Assembly (NCBI RefSeq): GCF_016583835.1
Contig: NZ_NRRW01000014.1
Span: 1 to 64,000 of the forward strand
Length of the DNA: 64,000 nt
Source of the DNA: Thiococcus pfennigii
GTDB lineage: Bacteria; Pseudomonadota; Gammaproteobacteria; Chromatiales; Chromatiaceae
Reading direction: 5' to 3'
Position 1 is the stretch's first letter. The number at the start of each line of letters is the position of its first letter. Of the stretch, positions 42,114 through 50,423 are shown piece after piece. The position numbers and the translations under genes are program-made. The notes below the pieces were generated by a model. It ran no database searches, was not told the DNA's origin, and saw nothing but the letters and a program-made list of their open reading frames with translations.

Positions 42114-43042
42114 GGCAGCCGCTCCGCGACACGCATCAGGGCGCTGCGGGCGCGCGGATTCTCGGCCACCTCGGCGCTGCCCGCACGCACTCCCTTGCCG
42201 ATCGCACGCAGTCGGGGATGGCGTTCGCGATCCATGACCGGAACGCCGCGCGGGAATTGCTCGCCGCGGGCCTGATCGCGGATGAAGCGCTTCACGAGAC
42301 GGTCCTCGAGGGAATGGAAGCTGATCACGACCAGGCGCCCGCCCACCGCGAGCAGGTCGAGGACCTGATCGAGCAGGGCGGCGAGTTGCTCGAGCTCGCC
42401 ATTGACCGCGATGCGCAAGGCCTGAAAGGTCCGAGTCGCCGGATGCTTGCCCGGCTCGCGGGTCGGCACCGCGGCCTCACAGATGGCCGCCAATTGGCGC
42501 GTCGTCGTGAGCGGCGCGACGGCCCGCTCGCGCACGATCGCGGCCGCGATGCGCCCGGCGAAGCGCTCTTCCCCGTAGTCGCGCAGGACCCGCGCGATCT
42601 CGGCCTGCTTGGCATGGGCGAGCCAATCACGGGCCGGCTCGCCGGCGCCCGGATCCATCCGCATGTCGAGCGGCCCGTCGGCGGAGAAACTGAAGCCGCG
42701 CGCAGGGTCGTCGAGCTGCGGCGAGGACACGCCGAGGTCGACGAGCAGGCCATCGACGCCGCGCTCGACCCCGGCGGCGCGCGCCGCCTCGGCGACGCGG
42801 GAGAAGGGTCCCTGTGCGATCTGGAAGCGCCCGTCCTCGGCGGCCAGTTCGCGGCCAACCGCCACCGCCTGCGGGTCGCGATCCAGGCCGAGCAGCCGCC
42901 CCCCCGGCCCGAGACGGGCGAGGATGGCGCGGCTGTGCCCGCCGCGGCCGAAGGTGGCGTCGAGATAGCAGCCGTCGGGGCGGATCGCCAGGGCGTGCAA
43001 GCTCTCCTCCAACAGGACGGGCCTGTGATACCCGTGGTTCAT
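42110..43042 (-). CDS. rsmH: 16S rRNA (cytosine(1402)-N4)-methyltransferase
   Basis: SAM-dependent methyltransferase of 310 residues (formerly MraW) acting on C1402 in the ribosomal P site. [13 protein letters not shown], the SAM loop [38 protein letters not shown] and [17 protein letters not shown] are diagnostic. The start MNHGYHRPV at 43042 follows mraZ by 14 bases. Confidence 0.97.
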   Translation of the reverse strand: MNHGYHRPVLLEESLHALAIRPDGCYLDATFGRGGHSRAILARLGPGGRLLGLDRDPQAVAVGRELAAEDGRFQIAQGPFSRVAEAARAAGVERGVDGLLVDLGVSSPQLDDPARGFSFSADGPLDMRMDPGAGEPARDWLAHAKQAEIARVLRDYGEERFAGRIAAAIVRERAVAPLTTTRQLAAICEAAVPTREPGKHPATRTFQALRIAVNGELEQLAALLDQVLDLLAVGGRLVVISFHSLEDRLVKRFIRDQARGEQFPRGVPVMDRERHPRLRAIGKGVRAGSAEVAENPRARSALMRVAERLP

Positions 43043-43056
43043 TCCAGGTGTCGGAT

Positions 43057-43512
43057 TCAGAGGACCAACGAAGCCAGGTCGGGATCCGAGGCGAAGTCGT
43101 CTGGATCGATCGATTCCTGCCAATCCCTGCAGCGCAGATCCCATTTGTCTTCGTCCCAGATCTCGATCTTGTCGACCTGACCGACCATCGCTACCCGCTT
43201 GTCGAGCCCCGCGTATTCGCGCAGCTTCGCCGGCAAGAGGACACGCCCTTGACCATCGATGTCCACGTCATGGGCGTTGCCAATCAGCAGACGCTTCAGG
43301 TTGCGGACGGACGGCTTGAGCGACGGGAGTTGCCGAAGCTTCTGTTCGATCCGGATCCATTCAGGCTCCGGATAGAGCGCGACACAATGGTCGGGGTCTT
43401 TCGTGAAGACGAGCCGGGAGACCTCAGCGGACTGCAAATGCTCGCGAAACCTCGCCGGCACGGCGAGACGCCCTTTCGCGTCGAGGCTGACACTGTAGGT
43501 CCCCCGGAACAC
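43057..43512 (-). CDS. mraZ: Transcriptional regulator MraZ
   Basis: A 151-residue protein with two SpoVT/AbrB-like domains, each with the DxxGR core ([16 protein letters not shown] and [16 protein letters not shown]). It forms a ring, represses the division operon by binding TGGG repeats, and heads the cluster. I choose GTG at 43512 ([15 protein letters not shown]) because family members start M/V-F-R-G. A GTG at 43548 is in frame but falls inside the operator repeats. Confidence 0.95.
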   Translation of the reverse strand: MFRGTYSVSLDAKGRLAVPARFREHLQSAEVSRLVFTKDPDHCVALYPEPEWIRIEQKLRQLPSLKPSVRNLKRLLIGNAHDVDIDGQGRVLLPAKLREYAGLDKRVAMVGQVDKIEIWDEDKWDLRCRDWQESIDPDDFASDPDLASLVL

Positions 43513-43532
43513 GGCGCCCCCGCAGGAAGATT

Positions 43533-43557
43533 CCCCGTTTTCTCCCACTCCCCCCCA
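43533..43557 (-). promoter_or_regulatory. MraZ operator: three TGGG-type repeats
   Basis: On the minus strand: TGGGG (43557-43553), 5 bases, TGGGA (43547-43543), 5 bases, CGGGG (43537-43533). Repeats of TGGGN with 5-base spacers are the known MraZ binding pattern in E. coli. The third repeat has a C for T. The array lies between promoter and start codon, as expected for autorepression. Confidence 0.85.
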
Positions 43558-43568
43558 CTTCGATACCC

Positions 43569-43597
43569 ATGTTAGACACGGCCTTACCTCTCGTCAA
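43569..43597 (-). promoter_or_regulatory. Sigma-70 promoter of the division cluster
   Basis: TTGACG (43597-43592), 17-base spacer, TAACAT (43574-43569), ending 12 bases before the first operator repeat. Strong -35 and ideal spacing. It would drive the mraZ-to-ftsZ string. Confidence 0.75.
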
Positions 43598-43793
43598 GGA
43601 CAGCATTTCGCTTTTTGGGGTTTTCCCTCAAACACTTATATTCGAGAATCAAGGCACAGTCCCAGCAATCAGCGAGACACGCTTTTCAAGACGATAGACG
43701 CATCAGCTCAGGCGAAATCGAGTTTGCGACGGGTCGCCACCGGGTCTGGCCCGACGACGCGGATGGGGCGATGACGGGGTGGGGAGGAGTGGA

Positions 43794-44169
43794 GGGAGTC
43801 AGCCTGTAAGCCGGGTTCTGTCGTGGACAGCCATTCATCTGGGACCCGCGTCACCGCGGGCCTCGAGCGACCTACCCGGGGACACATGCGGGCCGCATGT
43901 CGCGACCGAGGCCGCAAGCCCCCCTATTTGGTCTTGCTCCGGGTGGGGTTTGCCCTGCCGGACCTGTTACCAGGGCCGCGGTGCGCTCTTACCGCACCAT
44001 TTCACCCTTACCGCCCCGTCGCACGACGGGGGTAGGCGGTATCTTTTCTGTGGCACTTTCCGTGGGCTCGCGCCCCCCAGGCGTTACCTGGCACCCTGCC
44101 CTGCGGAGCCCGGACTTTCCTCCCCTTCGCGCCGAGGTGGCCGAAGGAGCGACTGTCCGGCCGACTCCC
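43794..44169 (-). ncRNA. rnpB: RNase P RNA, bacterial class A
   Basis: The catalytic RNA of RNase P, which trims tRNA 5' ends. On the minus strand it opens GGGAGTCGGCCGGACAGTCG and contains GAGGAAAGTCCGGGCTCC and CAGGGTGCCAGGTAACGCCT. Later come AGAACCCGGCTTACAGGC and a closing GACTCCC that pairs with the opening GGGAGTC (P1). A TAGACT box 6 bases upstream may be its -10. About 375 nt, normal for class A. The ends are set by the P1 helix. It lies upstream of mraZ on the same strand. Confidence 0.95.
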
Positions 44170-44237
44170 GCCGCTAGTCTACTCTCGGGCGCCGAGCGAA
44201 TCCACAAGGCCGTAACAATCCCCACGGCGCACACCGC

Positions 44238-44990
44238 TCACGGCCGCACCAGCACCAGGGCGACGAGCGCCAGGGCCTCGATCAGCTCGACCAGGGCGCC
44301 GGCCGTATCGCCGGTGAAGCCATCGAGCCGCCGCATCACGGCCCGGCGCCACCAGAAGAAGAGGCCGACAGCGACGAGGATGGCGAGGTAGCCGGCACCG
44401 CCGCCGAGCGCCAGCACGACACCGAGCGAGACCGCAAAGACGACGCGCGCCGGGCCTCGCGGCAGGCAGCGGGCGCTCGCAGCGGCCATGCCCTGAGTGC
44501 GGGCGTAGGGGGTCGTGAGCAGCACCAGGAGGAGGACCGCGCGCGCGAGCAGCGGCACCCAGAGCAAGTAGGCGGCCTGCCCGGCGGCGAGCAGTGCCTG
44601 GAGCGCGGACCACTTGGTCAGGAGCAATAGCCCGACGACGACGACCCCCATGGCACCGGCGCGCGGGTCGCGCATGATCTCGAGCGTGCGCTCACGGCTG
44701 CCCAGGCCGCCCAGCCAGCCGTCGGCGGCGTCGCTCAGGCCGTCGAGGTGCAGACCGCCGGTCAACCAGACCCACAGGCACAGGAGCAGGACCGCGCCGA
44801 CCACGACCGGGGCCTCGCCCAGGACCAGCCCCGCCAACCACAGCGGGGCGCCGATGAGCAGGCCAGCCAACGGATAGAAGAGGGCCGACCGGCCGACGTC
44901 GCGCTCGTCGACGACCCCCGGATCGGGTAGCGGCAGCCGGGTCAGGAAACGGCCGGCAGTCAGGCCGGCGATCAACAGCGTACGCCCCAT
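44238..44990 (-). CDS. cobS: Adenosylcobinamide-GDP ribazoletransferase
   Basis: Integral membrane cobalamin synthase of 250 residues that joins adenosylcobinamide-GDP with alpha-ribazole. FLTRLPLPDPG near the start, GGLHLDGLSDAADGWLGG (metal-binding acidic residues), RDPRAGAMGVVVV and YARTQGMA are family marks. The start overlaps the cobC stop by one base. With cobC it forms a two-gene late-cobalamin operon; other cobalamin genes are not in the window. Confidence 0.95.
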   Translation of the reverse strand: MGRTLLIAGLTAGRFLTRLPLPDPGVVDERDVGRSALFYPLAGLLIGAPLWLAGLVLGEAPVVVGAVLLLCLWVWLTGGLHLDGLSDAADGWLGGLGSRERTLEIMRDPRAGAMGVVVVGLLLLTKWSALQALLAAGQAAYLLWVPLLARAVLLLVLLTTPYARTQGMAAASARCLPRGPARVVFAVSLGVVLALGGGAGYLAILVAVGLFFWWRRAVMRRLDGFTGDTAGALVELIEALALVALVLVRP

Positions 44991-45619
44991 CAGCGGGCCC
45001 TCCCGTGCGCGACCAGGCTCGGCTCGCCGAGGACGGCCGGGATCCGCAGCCGACTCAGGCAGGCGTGGGGCACCTCGAGGAAGAGCAGGTGGCTCGGCGG
45101 CATCCCGAGCACGGCGCCGAGCAGGACCCGGATGATGCCACCGTGGGTAATCAAGAGGAGGCGCTCGGCGTCCTGCGCTCGGAGCCGCCGCCAAGCGACG
45201 AGGGTCCGCGCCTGGAGCGCCGCGAAGGGCTCCGCACCCGGCGGCGTGTAGCCCACTGGGTCGGCCCAGAAACGCGAGAGGTCCTCGATCGGGATCTCGG
45301 CGGCGCTCCGCCCCTCCCATTCGCCGAAATCGCGCTCGCCGACCTCGGGCCAGACCTCGAGCGGGACGCCGAGCCGCCCGGCCAGGTCCTCGCCGAAGGC
45401 CGCGCAGCGGCGCGCCGGCGAGGTCAGGATCCGCTCCCAGGCCCCCTCGGCGACGGCCGCGCGCATCTGGGCCCAGCCCGCGGGGCTCAACTGATCGTCC
45501 TGTACGCCGCGAAAGCGCGCCCCGCCAAGGGTCTCCCCGTGGCGCAACAGATCGACGAAGCGATCGCCGCCCACCTCGCTCGTCGCCACCGCGGCGGCGC
45601 TCGCCTGTCCTGCCGACAT
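44990..45619 (-). CDS. cobC: Histidine phosphatase, alpha-ribazole phosphatase
   Basis: A 209-residue histidine phosphatase. The phosphorylated His lies in DLLRHGETLGG; the other active-site parts are TSPARRCAAFGEDLA and LLITHGGIIRVLLG. Direct coupling to cobS makes alpha-ribazole-5'-phosphate (or adenosylcobalamin-5'-phosphate) the likely substrate; alone the fold would not tell. A -10-like TATACT lies upstream. I saw no cobalamin riboswitch in the gap. Confidence 0.88.
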   Translation of the reverse strand: MSAGQASAAAVATSEVGGDRFVDLLRHGETLGGARFRGVQDDQLSPAGWAQMRAAVAEGAWERILTSPARRCAAFGEDLAGRLGVPLEVWPEVGERDFGEWEGRSAAEIPIEDLSRFWADPVGYTPPGAEPFAALQARTLVAWRRLRAQDAERLLLITHGGIIRVLLGAVLGMPPSHLLFLEVPHACLSRLRIPAVLGEPSLVAHGRAR

Positions 45620-45645
45620 CTTGCCCGACCCAACGAAAAGCGCGG

Positions 45646-45651
45646 AGTATA
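45646..45651 (-). promoter_or_regulatory. Candidate -10 box of cobC-cobS
   Basis: TATACT on the minus strand, about 27 bases before the cobC ATG. No convincing -35 hexamer; -10 only. Confidence 0.35.
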
Positions 45652-45758
45652 GCAGCCTTCACGGCACGGTCCGGCGCCGCCCACCGAGCACGGCCACCCC
45701 GGCCGGGTAGGTTTCTGGGATAATCCGCCGCTCGTGAGCCGAACGAGGAGGTCTCGCC

Positions 45759-46223
45759 GTGTCATCGACCCAATGCCTGACGGCCGCCATGCTCGAGGTG
45801 GGCATGCGTCACGTCGCCCGCCTGAGCTTCACCCGCGAGCAGGTCGCCCAGTACTGCGCGCTGACCGGCGACCACAACGCGATCCACCGCGATCCCGAGG
45901 CGGCGCGCCTGCGCTTCCCTGAGATCGGCGACATCGTCGTGCCAGGCGGCCTGATCCAGACGACCGTCTCGGGCCTCTTCGCCACGCAACTGCCCGGCGA
46001 CGGCTCGCTCGGACTCACGTTCGTCCCCGAGCGACTGCGCCAACCCGTCTGCCCGGACGAGGAGATCCAGGTCGCACTGGAGATCACGCGGATCCGCGGC
46101 GGCATCGTCGAGCTCGAGGTGACCGTCGACGACCGCGCCGGCCGCCGCGTGACCAGTGCCAAGGCCAAGGTCCTCCCCCCGGATGAGACCTACCGGCAAT
46201 GGTGGCAGGCACAGCATCGATGA
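45759..46223 (+). CDS. MaoC-family (R)-enoyl-CoA hydratase
   Basis: A 154-residue hot-dog-fold protein. The hydratase motif is present as YCALTGDHNAIHRDPEAARL, with catalytic Asp and His, followed by IVVPGGLIQTTVSGL. This is the PhaJ-like short form that hydrates enoyl-CoA to (R)-3-hydroxyacyl-CoA, often feeding polyhydroxyalkanoate synthesis; that use is inference. It starts with GTG at 45759 behind a perfect GAGGAGG. No operon partner is obvious; the ABC genes follow after 122 bases. Confidence 0.85.
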   Translation: MSSTQCLTAAMLEVGMRHVARLSFTREQVAQYCALTGDHNAIHRDPEAARLRFPEIGDIVVPGGLIQTTVSGLFATQLPGDGSLGLTFVPERLRQPVCPDEEIQVALEITRIRGGIVELEVTVDDRAGRRVTSAKAKVLPPDETYRQWWQAQHR

Positions 46224-46345
46224 GAGGCGAGGGTCGACGGGCCTGACGTACCGATCGCCCACCGACTGCCAGGCGGCGCACCCCGGCACAGGGATGGCTC
46301 GTTGCCGCCTGCCTAGCGAGACCCACCGAGACCTTTGAGCACCTC

Positions 46346-47233
46346 ATGACCGCCGACACCCTCATCGAGGCCCGCGACCTGGTCCGCACCTACCCCGGCG
46401 TGCGGGCCGTCGATGGGATCAGCTTTCGGGTCCAACGCGGCCAGTGCTTCGGGCTGCTCGGACCGAACGGCGCCGGCAAGACGACGACGCTCGAGATGCT
46501 CGAGGGTATCCAGACGCCCTCCGCCGGAACCATCCTGTTCGAAGGCCGCCCGCTCGACCAGGGGTACCGCCAAGTCGTCGGCATCCAGTTCCAGGCGACG
46601 GCCCTGCAGGACTTCCAGACGGTACGCGAGTCGCTGCGGATGTTCGCGAGCCTCTACCGGCGCACCGCCGACCTCGCCGAGCTGATCGCGCTGTGCAACC
46701 TCGGGGAGATCCTCGAGCGCGACACCCGCCGCCTCTCCGGCGGGCAGCGCCAGCGGCTGCTCCTCGCGATCGCGCTGGTCAATGATCCCGCCCTGATCTT
46801 CCTCGACGAGCCGACGACCGGTCTCGACCCCCAGTCGCGGCGCAACTTCTGGGGCCTGATCGAGACGGTGCGCCGCCGCGGCAAGACCATCCTGCTCACG
46901 ACCCACTACATGGAGGAGGCCCAGCGCCTCTGCGACGAGGTCGCGATCGTCGACCACGGCCGGATCATCGCCCAAGGCCGCCCGCTGGCGCTCGTGCGCC
47001 AGCACTTCCCGGCGGCCGTCGTCCGGCTGCCGGCCGCGGCCTGGCCGACCGACGCGCCGTTGCCGGCCGGGGCGGAGCCGCGCGACGGGACGCTGGAGCT
47101 CTATACCGACGAGGTCCCACCGCTCTTGGAGCACCTCGAGCGGATCGGCGCCGACCTCAACGAACTCAAGGTCCAGACGCCGACCCTCGAGGACCTGTTC
47201 CTCAAGCTCACCGGCCATACCCTGAGGGCCTAG
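46346..47233 (+). CDS. ABC transporter ATP-binding protein (ABC-2 type export)
   Basis: A 295-residue ABC ATPase. Walker A is GLLGPNGAGKTTTLEML, the Q loop GIQFQATALQDF, the signature RRLSGGQRQRLLLAIAL, Walker B ALIFLDEPTTGLDPQ and the switch His LLTTHYMEEAQ. The C-terminal extension (about 215-295) is typical of CcmA/DrrA-type exporters. It is paired with the membrane gene 3 bases downstream. The substrate is unknown; drugs, lipids or polysaccharides are all possible for this class. Confidence 0.93.
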   Translation: MTADTLIEARDLVRTYPGVRAVDGISFRVQRGQCFGLLGPNGAGKTTTLEMLEGIQTPSAGTILFEGRPLDQGYRQVVGIQFQATALQDFQTVRESLRMFASLYRRTADLAELIALCNLGEILERDTRRLSGGQRQRLLLAIALVNDPALIFLDEPTTGLDPQSRRNFWGLIETVRRRGKTILLTTHYMEEAQRLCDEVAIVDHGRIIAQGRPLALVRQHFPAAVVRLPAAAWPTDAPLPAGAEPRDGTLELYTDEVPPLLEHLERIGADLNELKVQTPTLEDLFLKLTGHTLRA

Positions 47234-47236
47234 CCA

Positions 47237-48268
47237 ATGTGGCGCCGCATCCTCGCGATCTTCATCGCCCGCAACCGGGAGTTCTACCGCGACACCGCCG
47301 GGCTCGCCTGGAACATCCTGATGCCGATCATGATGGTGCTCGGCTTCGCCTTCATCTTCCACGGCGAGCCGGCCGATTCCCTGAAGGTCGGCGTGGTCAC
47401 GGCCGACGGCGAACTCGGCGGCGCGCCCTCGCCGTTCCTCGGGCTGCGCCATATCCGCTTCGTCCCGCTCACCGACCCGGCCGCCGGCATCGCCAAGGTC
47501 GAACGCCACCAACTCGACCTGCTGCTCGATCTGCGCGCCGCCCCGGCCTACTGGGTCAACATCAACTCGGCCAACGGCTACATCGCCGAACGCCTCCTCC
47601 AGGCCAGTTATGGGACCCCGTCGGGCGCAGCGGACGAGGCGCCACAGCGCCGCCCGGTGACCGGCGAGGCGCTGCGCTACGCCGACTGGGTCCTGCCCGG
47701 GATCCTCGCGATGAACGTCATGTTCAGCAGCCTCTGGGGGGTCGGCTGGGTCGTCGTGCGCTATCGCAAGAACGGCGTCCTGCGCCGGCTCAAGGCGACG
47801 CCGCTACGCCCGTTCGAGTTCCTGACCGCCCAGGTCCTCTCGCGGCTCGTCGTCGTGCTCGGCGCGAGCCTGATCGTCTATGTCGGCGCCGAGGCGCTGC
47901 TCGACTTCCCGATGCGCGGCTCCTACCCGGCGCTCGCCCTCGTCTATACCGCCGGCGCCCTCTGCATGATCAGTCTCGGGCTGATCGTCGCGGCGCGCCT
48001 GCGCACCGAGGAACTCGCCGACGGGATCCTGAACCTGGTCTCCTGGCCGATGCTGCTGCTCTCGGGGGTCTGGTTCTCGCTCGATGGCGCGAGCCCGGCC
48101 GCCCAGGCCGTCTCCCAACTGCTGCCGCTGACCCACCTGGTCGAGGCGGCGCGGCGCATCATGATCGACGGCGCCGGCGTCCTGGAGGTCCTGCCCGAGG
48201 TGGCCCTCCTCGCCGGCCTCGCGCTCGCCTTGCTCGCGCTCGCGGCCCGCCTGTTCCGGTGGGAATGA
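47237..48268 (+). CDS. ABC-2 type transporter permease
   Basis: A 343-residue membrane partner of the preceding ATPase. A first helix (about 22-41, GLAWNILMPIMMVLGFAFIF) is followed by a large extracytoplasmic loop (about 45-145). Then come five helices of the ABC-2 core with WVLPGILAMNVMFSSLWGVG, RLKATPLRPFEFL and SLGLIVAARLRTEELADGI. One half-transporter, so it probably dimerises. Overlap-free, 3 bases after the ATPase stop. Confidence 0.9.
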   Translation: MWRRILAIFIARNREFYRDTAGLAWNILMPIMMVLGFAFIFHGEPADSLKVGVVTADGELGGAPSPFLGLRHIRFVPLTDPAAGIAKVERHQLDLLLDLRAAPAYWVNINSANGYIAERLLQASYGTPSGAADEAPQRRPVTGEALRYADWVLPGILAMNVMFSSLWGVGWVVVRYRKNGVLRRLKATPLRPFEFLTAQVLSRLVVVLGASLIVYVGAEALLDFPMRGSYPALALVYTAGALCMISLGLIVAARLRTEELADGILNLVSWPMLLLSGVWFSLDGASPAAQAVSQLLPLTHLVEAARRIMIDGAGVLEVLPEVALLAGLALALLALAARLFRWE

Positions 48269-48275
48269 GGCGCCC

Positions 48276-49031
48276 TCAGCGGCGCGCCGCGCAGACCGGG
48301 CAGCGCGGATCGGCGCCCAGGCGCAGGCGGCGCCAGTCCATCGTCAGCGCATCGAGGACGAGCAGGTGGCCGAAGAGGGGTTCGCCGAGACCGGCGAGGA
48401 CCTTGAGCGCCTCGGTCGCCTGGATGCTGCCGATGATGCCGACGAGGGGTGCCAAGACGCCGTTGGCCGAGCAGGTCTCATCCTCGCCCCCGTCGCGCGG
48501 GTAGAGGCACTGATAGCAGGGGCCGCCGGGGCGCCCCGAGAAGACGGCCACCTGGCCCTCGGTGCGGATCGCAGCCCCGGAGACCAGCGGCACGCCGGCC
48601 GCGCAGCAGGCGTCGTTGACGGCGAAGCGGGTCGCGAAGTTGTCGCTGCCGTCGACGACCAGGTCGACGCCGGCGACGAGCGCGGGGAGGTTGGCCGCGC
48701 TCAGGCGCTCGCCGACACCCTCGAGGCGGATCTCGGGATTGAGCGCCGCCAGCGTGCGGCGCGCCGAGTCGACCTTGGCGAGACCGACCCGCTCGGTGGT
48801 GTGCAGGATCTGGCGTTGGAGGTTCGAGAGGTCGACCCGATCGGCGTCGGCGAGGATCAGATGGCCGACACCGGCCGCGGCCAGGTACATCGCCACCGGC
48901 GAGCCCAAGCCACCGAGACCGACGACGAGCACGCGGGCACCGAGCAGGCGCCGCTGGCCCTCGTAGCCGAGCCCAGGTAGCAGGATCTGACGGGCATAGC
49001 GCAGCAGTTGCGCATCGCTCAGCGGCGGCAT
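48276..49031 (-). CDS. moeB: Molybdopterin-synthase adenylyltransferase MoeB/ThiF/HesA family
   Basis: E1-like adenylating enzyme of 251 residues. RYARQILLPGLGYEGQRRLL, the ATP loop VLVVGLGGLGSPVAMYLAAA, DNFATRFAVNDAC, and two zinc CxxC pairs (CYQC, CPVC) are present. Such enzymes activate the C-terminus of MoaD or ThiS for sulfur transfer. I take the ATG at 49031; a longer reading needs a TTG. Linkage to prmC-prfA-hemA is common in gammaproteobacteria, but a small gene intervenes here. MoeB versus ThiF cannot be decided by eye. Confidence 0.85.
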   Translation of the reverse strand: MPPLSDAQLLRYARQILLPGLGYEGQRRLLGARVLVVGLGGLGSPVAMYLAAAGVGHLILADADRVDLSNLQRQILHTTERVGLAKVDSARRTLAALNPEIRLEGVGERLSAANLPALVAGVDLVVDGSDNFATRFAVNDACCAAGVPLVSGAAIRTEGQVAVFSGRPGGPCYQCLYPRDGGEDETCSANGVLAPLVGIIGSIQATEALKVLAGLGEPLFGHLLVLDALTMDWRRLRLGADPRCPVCAARR

Positions 49032-49065
49032 CACCGCCGCGCCGCCCCCCGTCACGGACAAGGGC

Positions 49066-49473
49066 TCACAGATAGCGGCGCCAGTGCTCCGGGCGATGGT
49101 CGCGCAGCGAGTGGTCGAGATTCTCGTAGCGCGTCACGAAGACTTTCTGTGTGCTGTCCAGCTGGTTGTGCTCGCAGCAGCTATTGGCCCGATAGGTATC
49201 CTCCGTGTAATACCAGAGGGCCCGCTTGAGCCGGTAGCCGAGCGGCGCATCCAGGTGCAGCCCAAGGTCGGTCAGCGCCTTCTCGATCTCTTCGAGCTTG
49301 GTGTAGACCAGATCGTAGGTCACCTTCAGCAGCAGCGGCGTCGGCGGATGCACCTCGACGATACCCGGGGCCTCGGCAAGGAATTCGGCCGCCGTATGCG
49401 CCTGCCGCGGATTCGGGTGCACGGGATCGAAGGCGATCTGCCGATGCTTGATACGGTCGTTGTCGATTTCCAT
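49066..49473 (-). CDS. Hypothetical protein, possible HMA-like fold
   Basis: A 135-residue soluble protein, not recognised. TPLLLKVTYDLVYTKLEEIEKALTDLGLHLD has the beta-alpha-beta rhythm of a heavy-metal-associated domain but lacks its CxxC. The second half has conserved-looking aromatic and cysteine residues (ALWYYTEDTYRANSCCEHNQ), including an adjacent Cys pair. It is inserted between prmC and moeB behind an AT-rich 75-base leader unlike the surroundings, so it probably has its own promoter. Function unknown. Confidence 0.6.
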   Translation of the reverse strand: MEIDNDRIKHRQIAFDPVHPNPRQAHTAAEFLAEAPGIVEVHPPTPLLLKVTYDLVYTKLEEIEKALTDLGLHLDAPLGYRLKRALWYYTEDTYRANSCCEHNQLDSTQKVFVTRYENLDHSLRDHRPEHWRRYL

Positions 49474-49548
49474 AGTAGGCGTATCCTAATCGAAGATACG
49501 AAATAGTTACGATTGAATTTATCTATAAAAGACCAAGGCATTGGCCGA

Positions 49549-50412
49549 TCACGCACGGCCCTCCGCCCACCACCCGCAGGTCACCCGCTCCTGCCCCGCC
49601 AGGTCCCGCCGGGTGGCGACCCCCTGCAGCCCGGCCGCGGCGAACAGGGCGCGCACGGCCGGCCCCTGGTCCCAGCCGTGCTCGAGGGCGAGCAGGCCAC
49701 CAGGGCGCACGATGGCCGCCGCCCGCGCGAGGATCGCGCGGATCGCGTCGAGGCCATCGACCCCGGCCGCGAGGGCCTGGCGGGGCTCGTAGTCCAACCC
49801 GCCGCGCCTCAGGTGGGGATCGTCGTCGCAGACGTAGGGCGGGTTGCCGAAGACGGCGTCGCAAGAGGCGGGGGCGAACGGCGCGAGCCAGTCGCCGCGC
49901 ACGAGGGCGACGTTGGCGAGCCCGTGGGCCGCGACGTTCGCCGCGGCGACGGCCAGGGCCGCCGGGCAGCGGTCCGTCGCCACGAGCTGCCAACGCGGCC
50001 GCTCGCTGGCGAGTGCCGCGGCGACGGCCCCGCTGCCGGTGCCGAGATCGACGACCCGCAGCCGCGCCTCGCCGGGCAGCCTCTCGAGCGCCAACTCGAC
50101 GAGCAGCTCGGTCTCGGGGCGCGGGATCAGGGTGGCAGGCGTGACCTGCAGGTCGAGGGTCCAGAAGGGCTGGCGACCGCGCAGATACGCGAAGGGCTCG
50201 CCGCCGGCGCGCCGCTCGAGCAGCGCGAGGAAGTGGCCCGCGACCGGTTCGGGCACAGGGCGCTCGGGCCACGCCATGAGTTGGGCGCGGCTCAGCCGCG
50301 TCGCCAGCACGAGCAGCCGCTCGGCCTCCGAACGGGGATCGATGTCGGGCAGATGACCGAGTCGGGCCGCACCCTGGGCAATGGCGTCACCGATGGTCTC
50401 GGCCATGGTCAT
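49549..50412 (-). CDS. prmC: Peptide chain release factor N5-glutamine methyltransferase
   Basis: A 287-residue methyltransferase that modifies the Gln of the GGQ loop in release factors. The N-terminal helical domain precedes TPATLIPRPETELLVELAL; the SAM motif is VVDLGTGSGAVAAALA and the catalytic NPPY lies in AVFGNPPYVCDDD. It follows its substrate gene prfA by 11 bases. Confidence 0.96.
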   Translation of the reverse strand: MTMAETIGDAIAQGAARLGHLPDIDPRSEAERLLVLATRLSRAQLMAWPERPVPEPVAGHFLALLERRAGGEPFAYLRGRQPFWTLDLQVTPATLIPRPETELLVELALERLPGEARLRVVDLGTGSGAVAAALASERPRWQLVATDRCPAALAVAAANVAAHGLANVALVRGDWLAPFAPASCDAVFGNPPYVCDDDPHLRRGGLDYEPRQALAAGVDGLDAIRAILARAAAIVRPGGLLALEHGWDQGPAVRALFAAAGLQGVATRRDLAGQERVTCGWWAEGRA

Positions 50413-50423
50413 CTCCGGCTGGG

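Noticed and set aside
43598-43793. Extra gene between rnpB and mraZ
   Set aside because: Short frames only; the AT-richer patch near 43600-43660 is better explained as promoter-region DNA.
45620-45758. Possible cobalamin riboswitch upstream of cobC
   Set aside because: The gap is short and I found no B12-box-like sequence or suitable fold.
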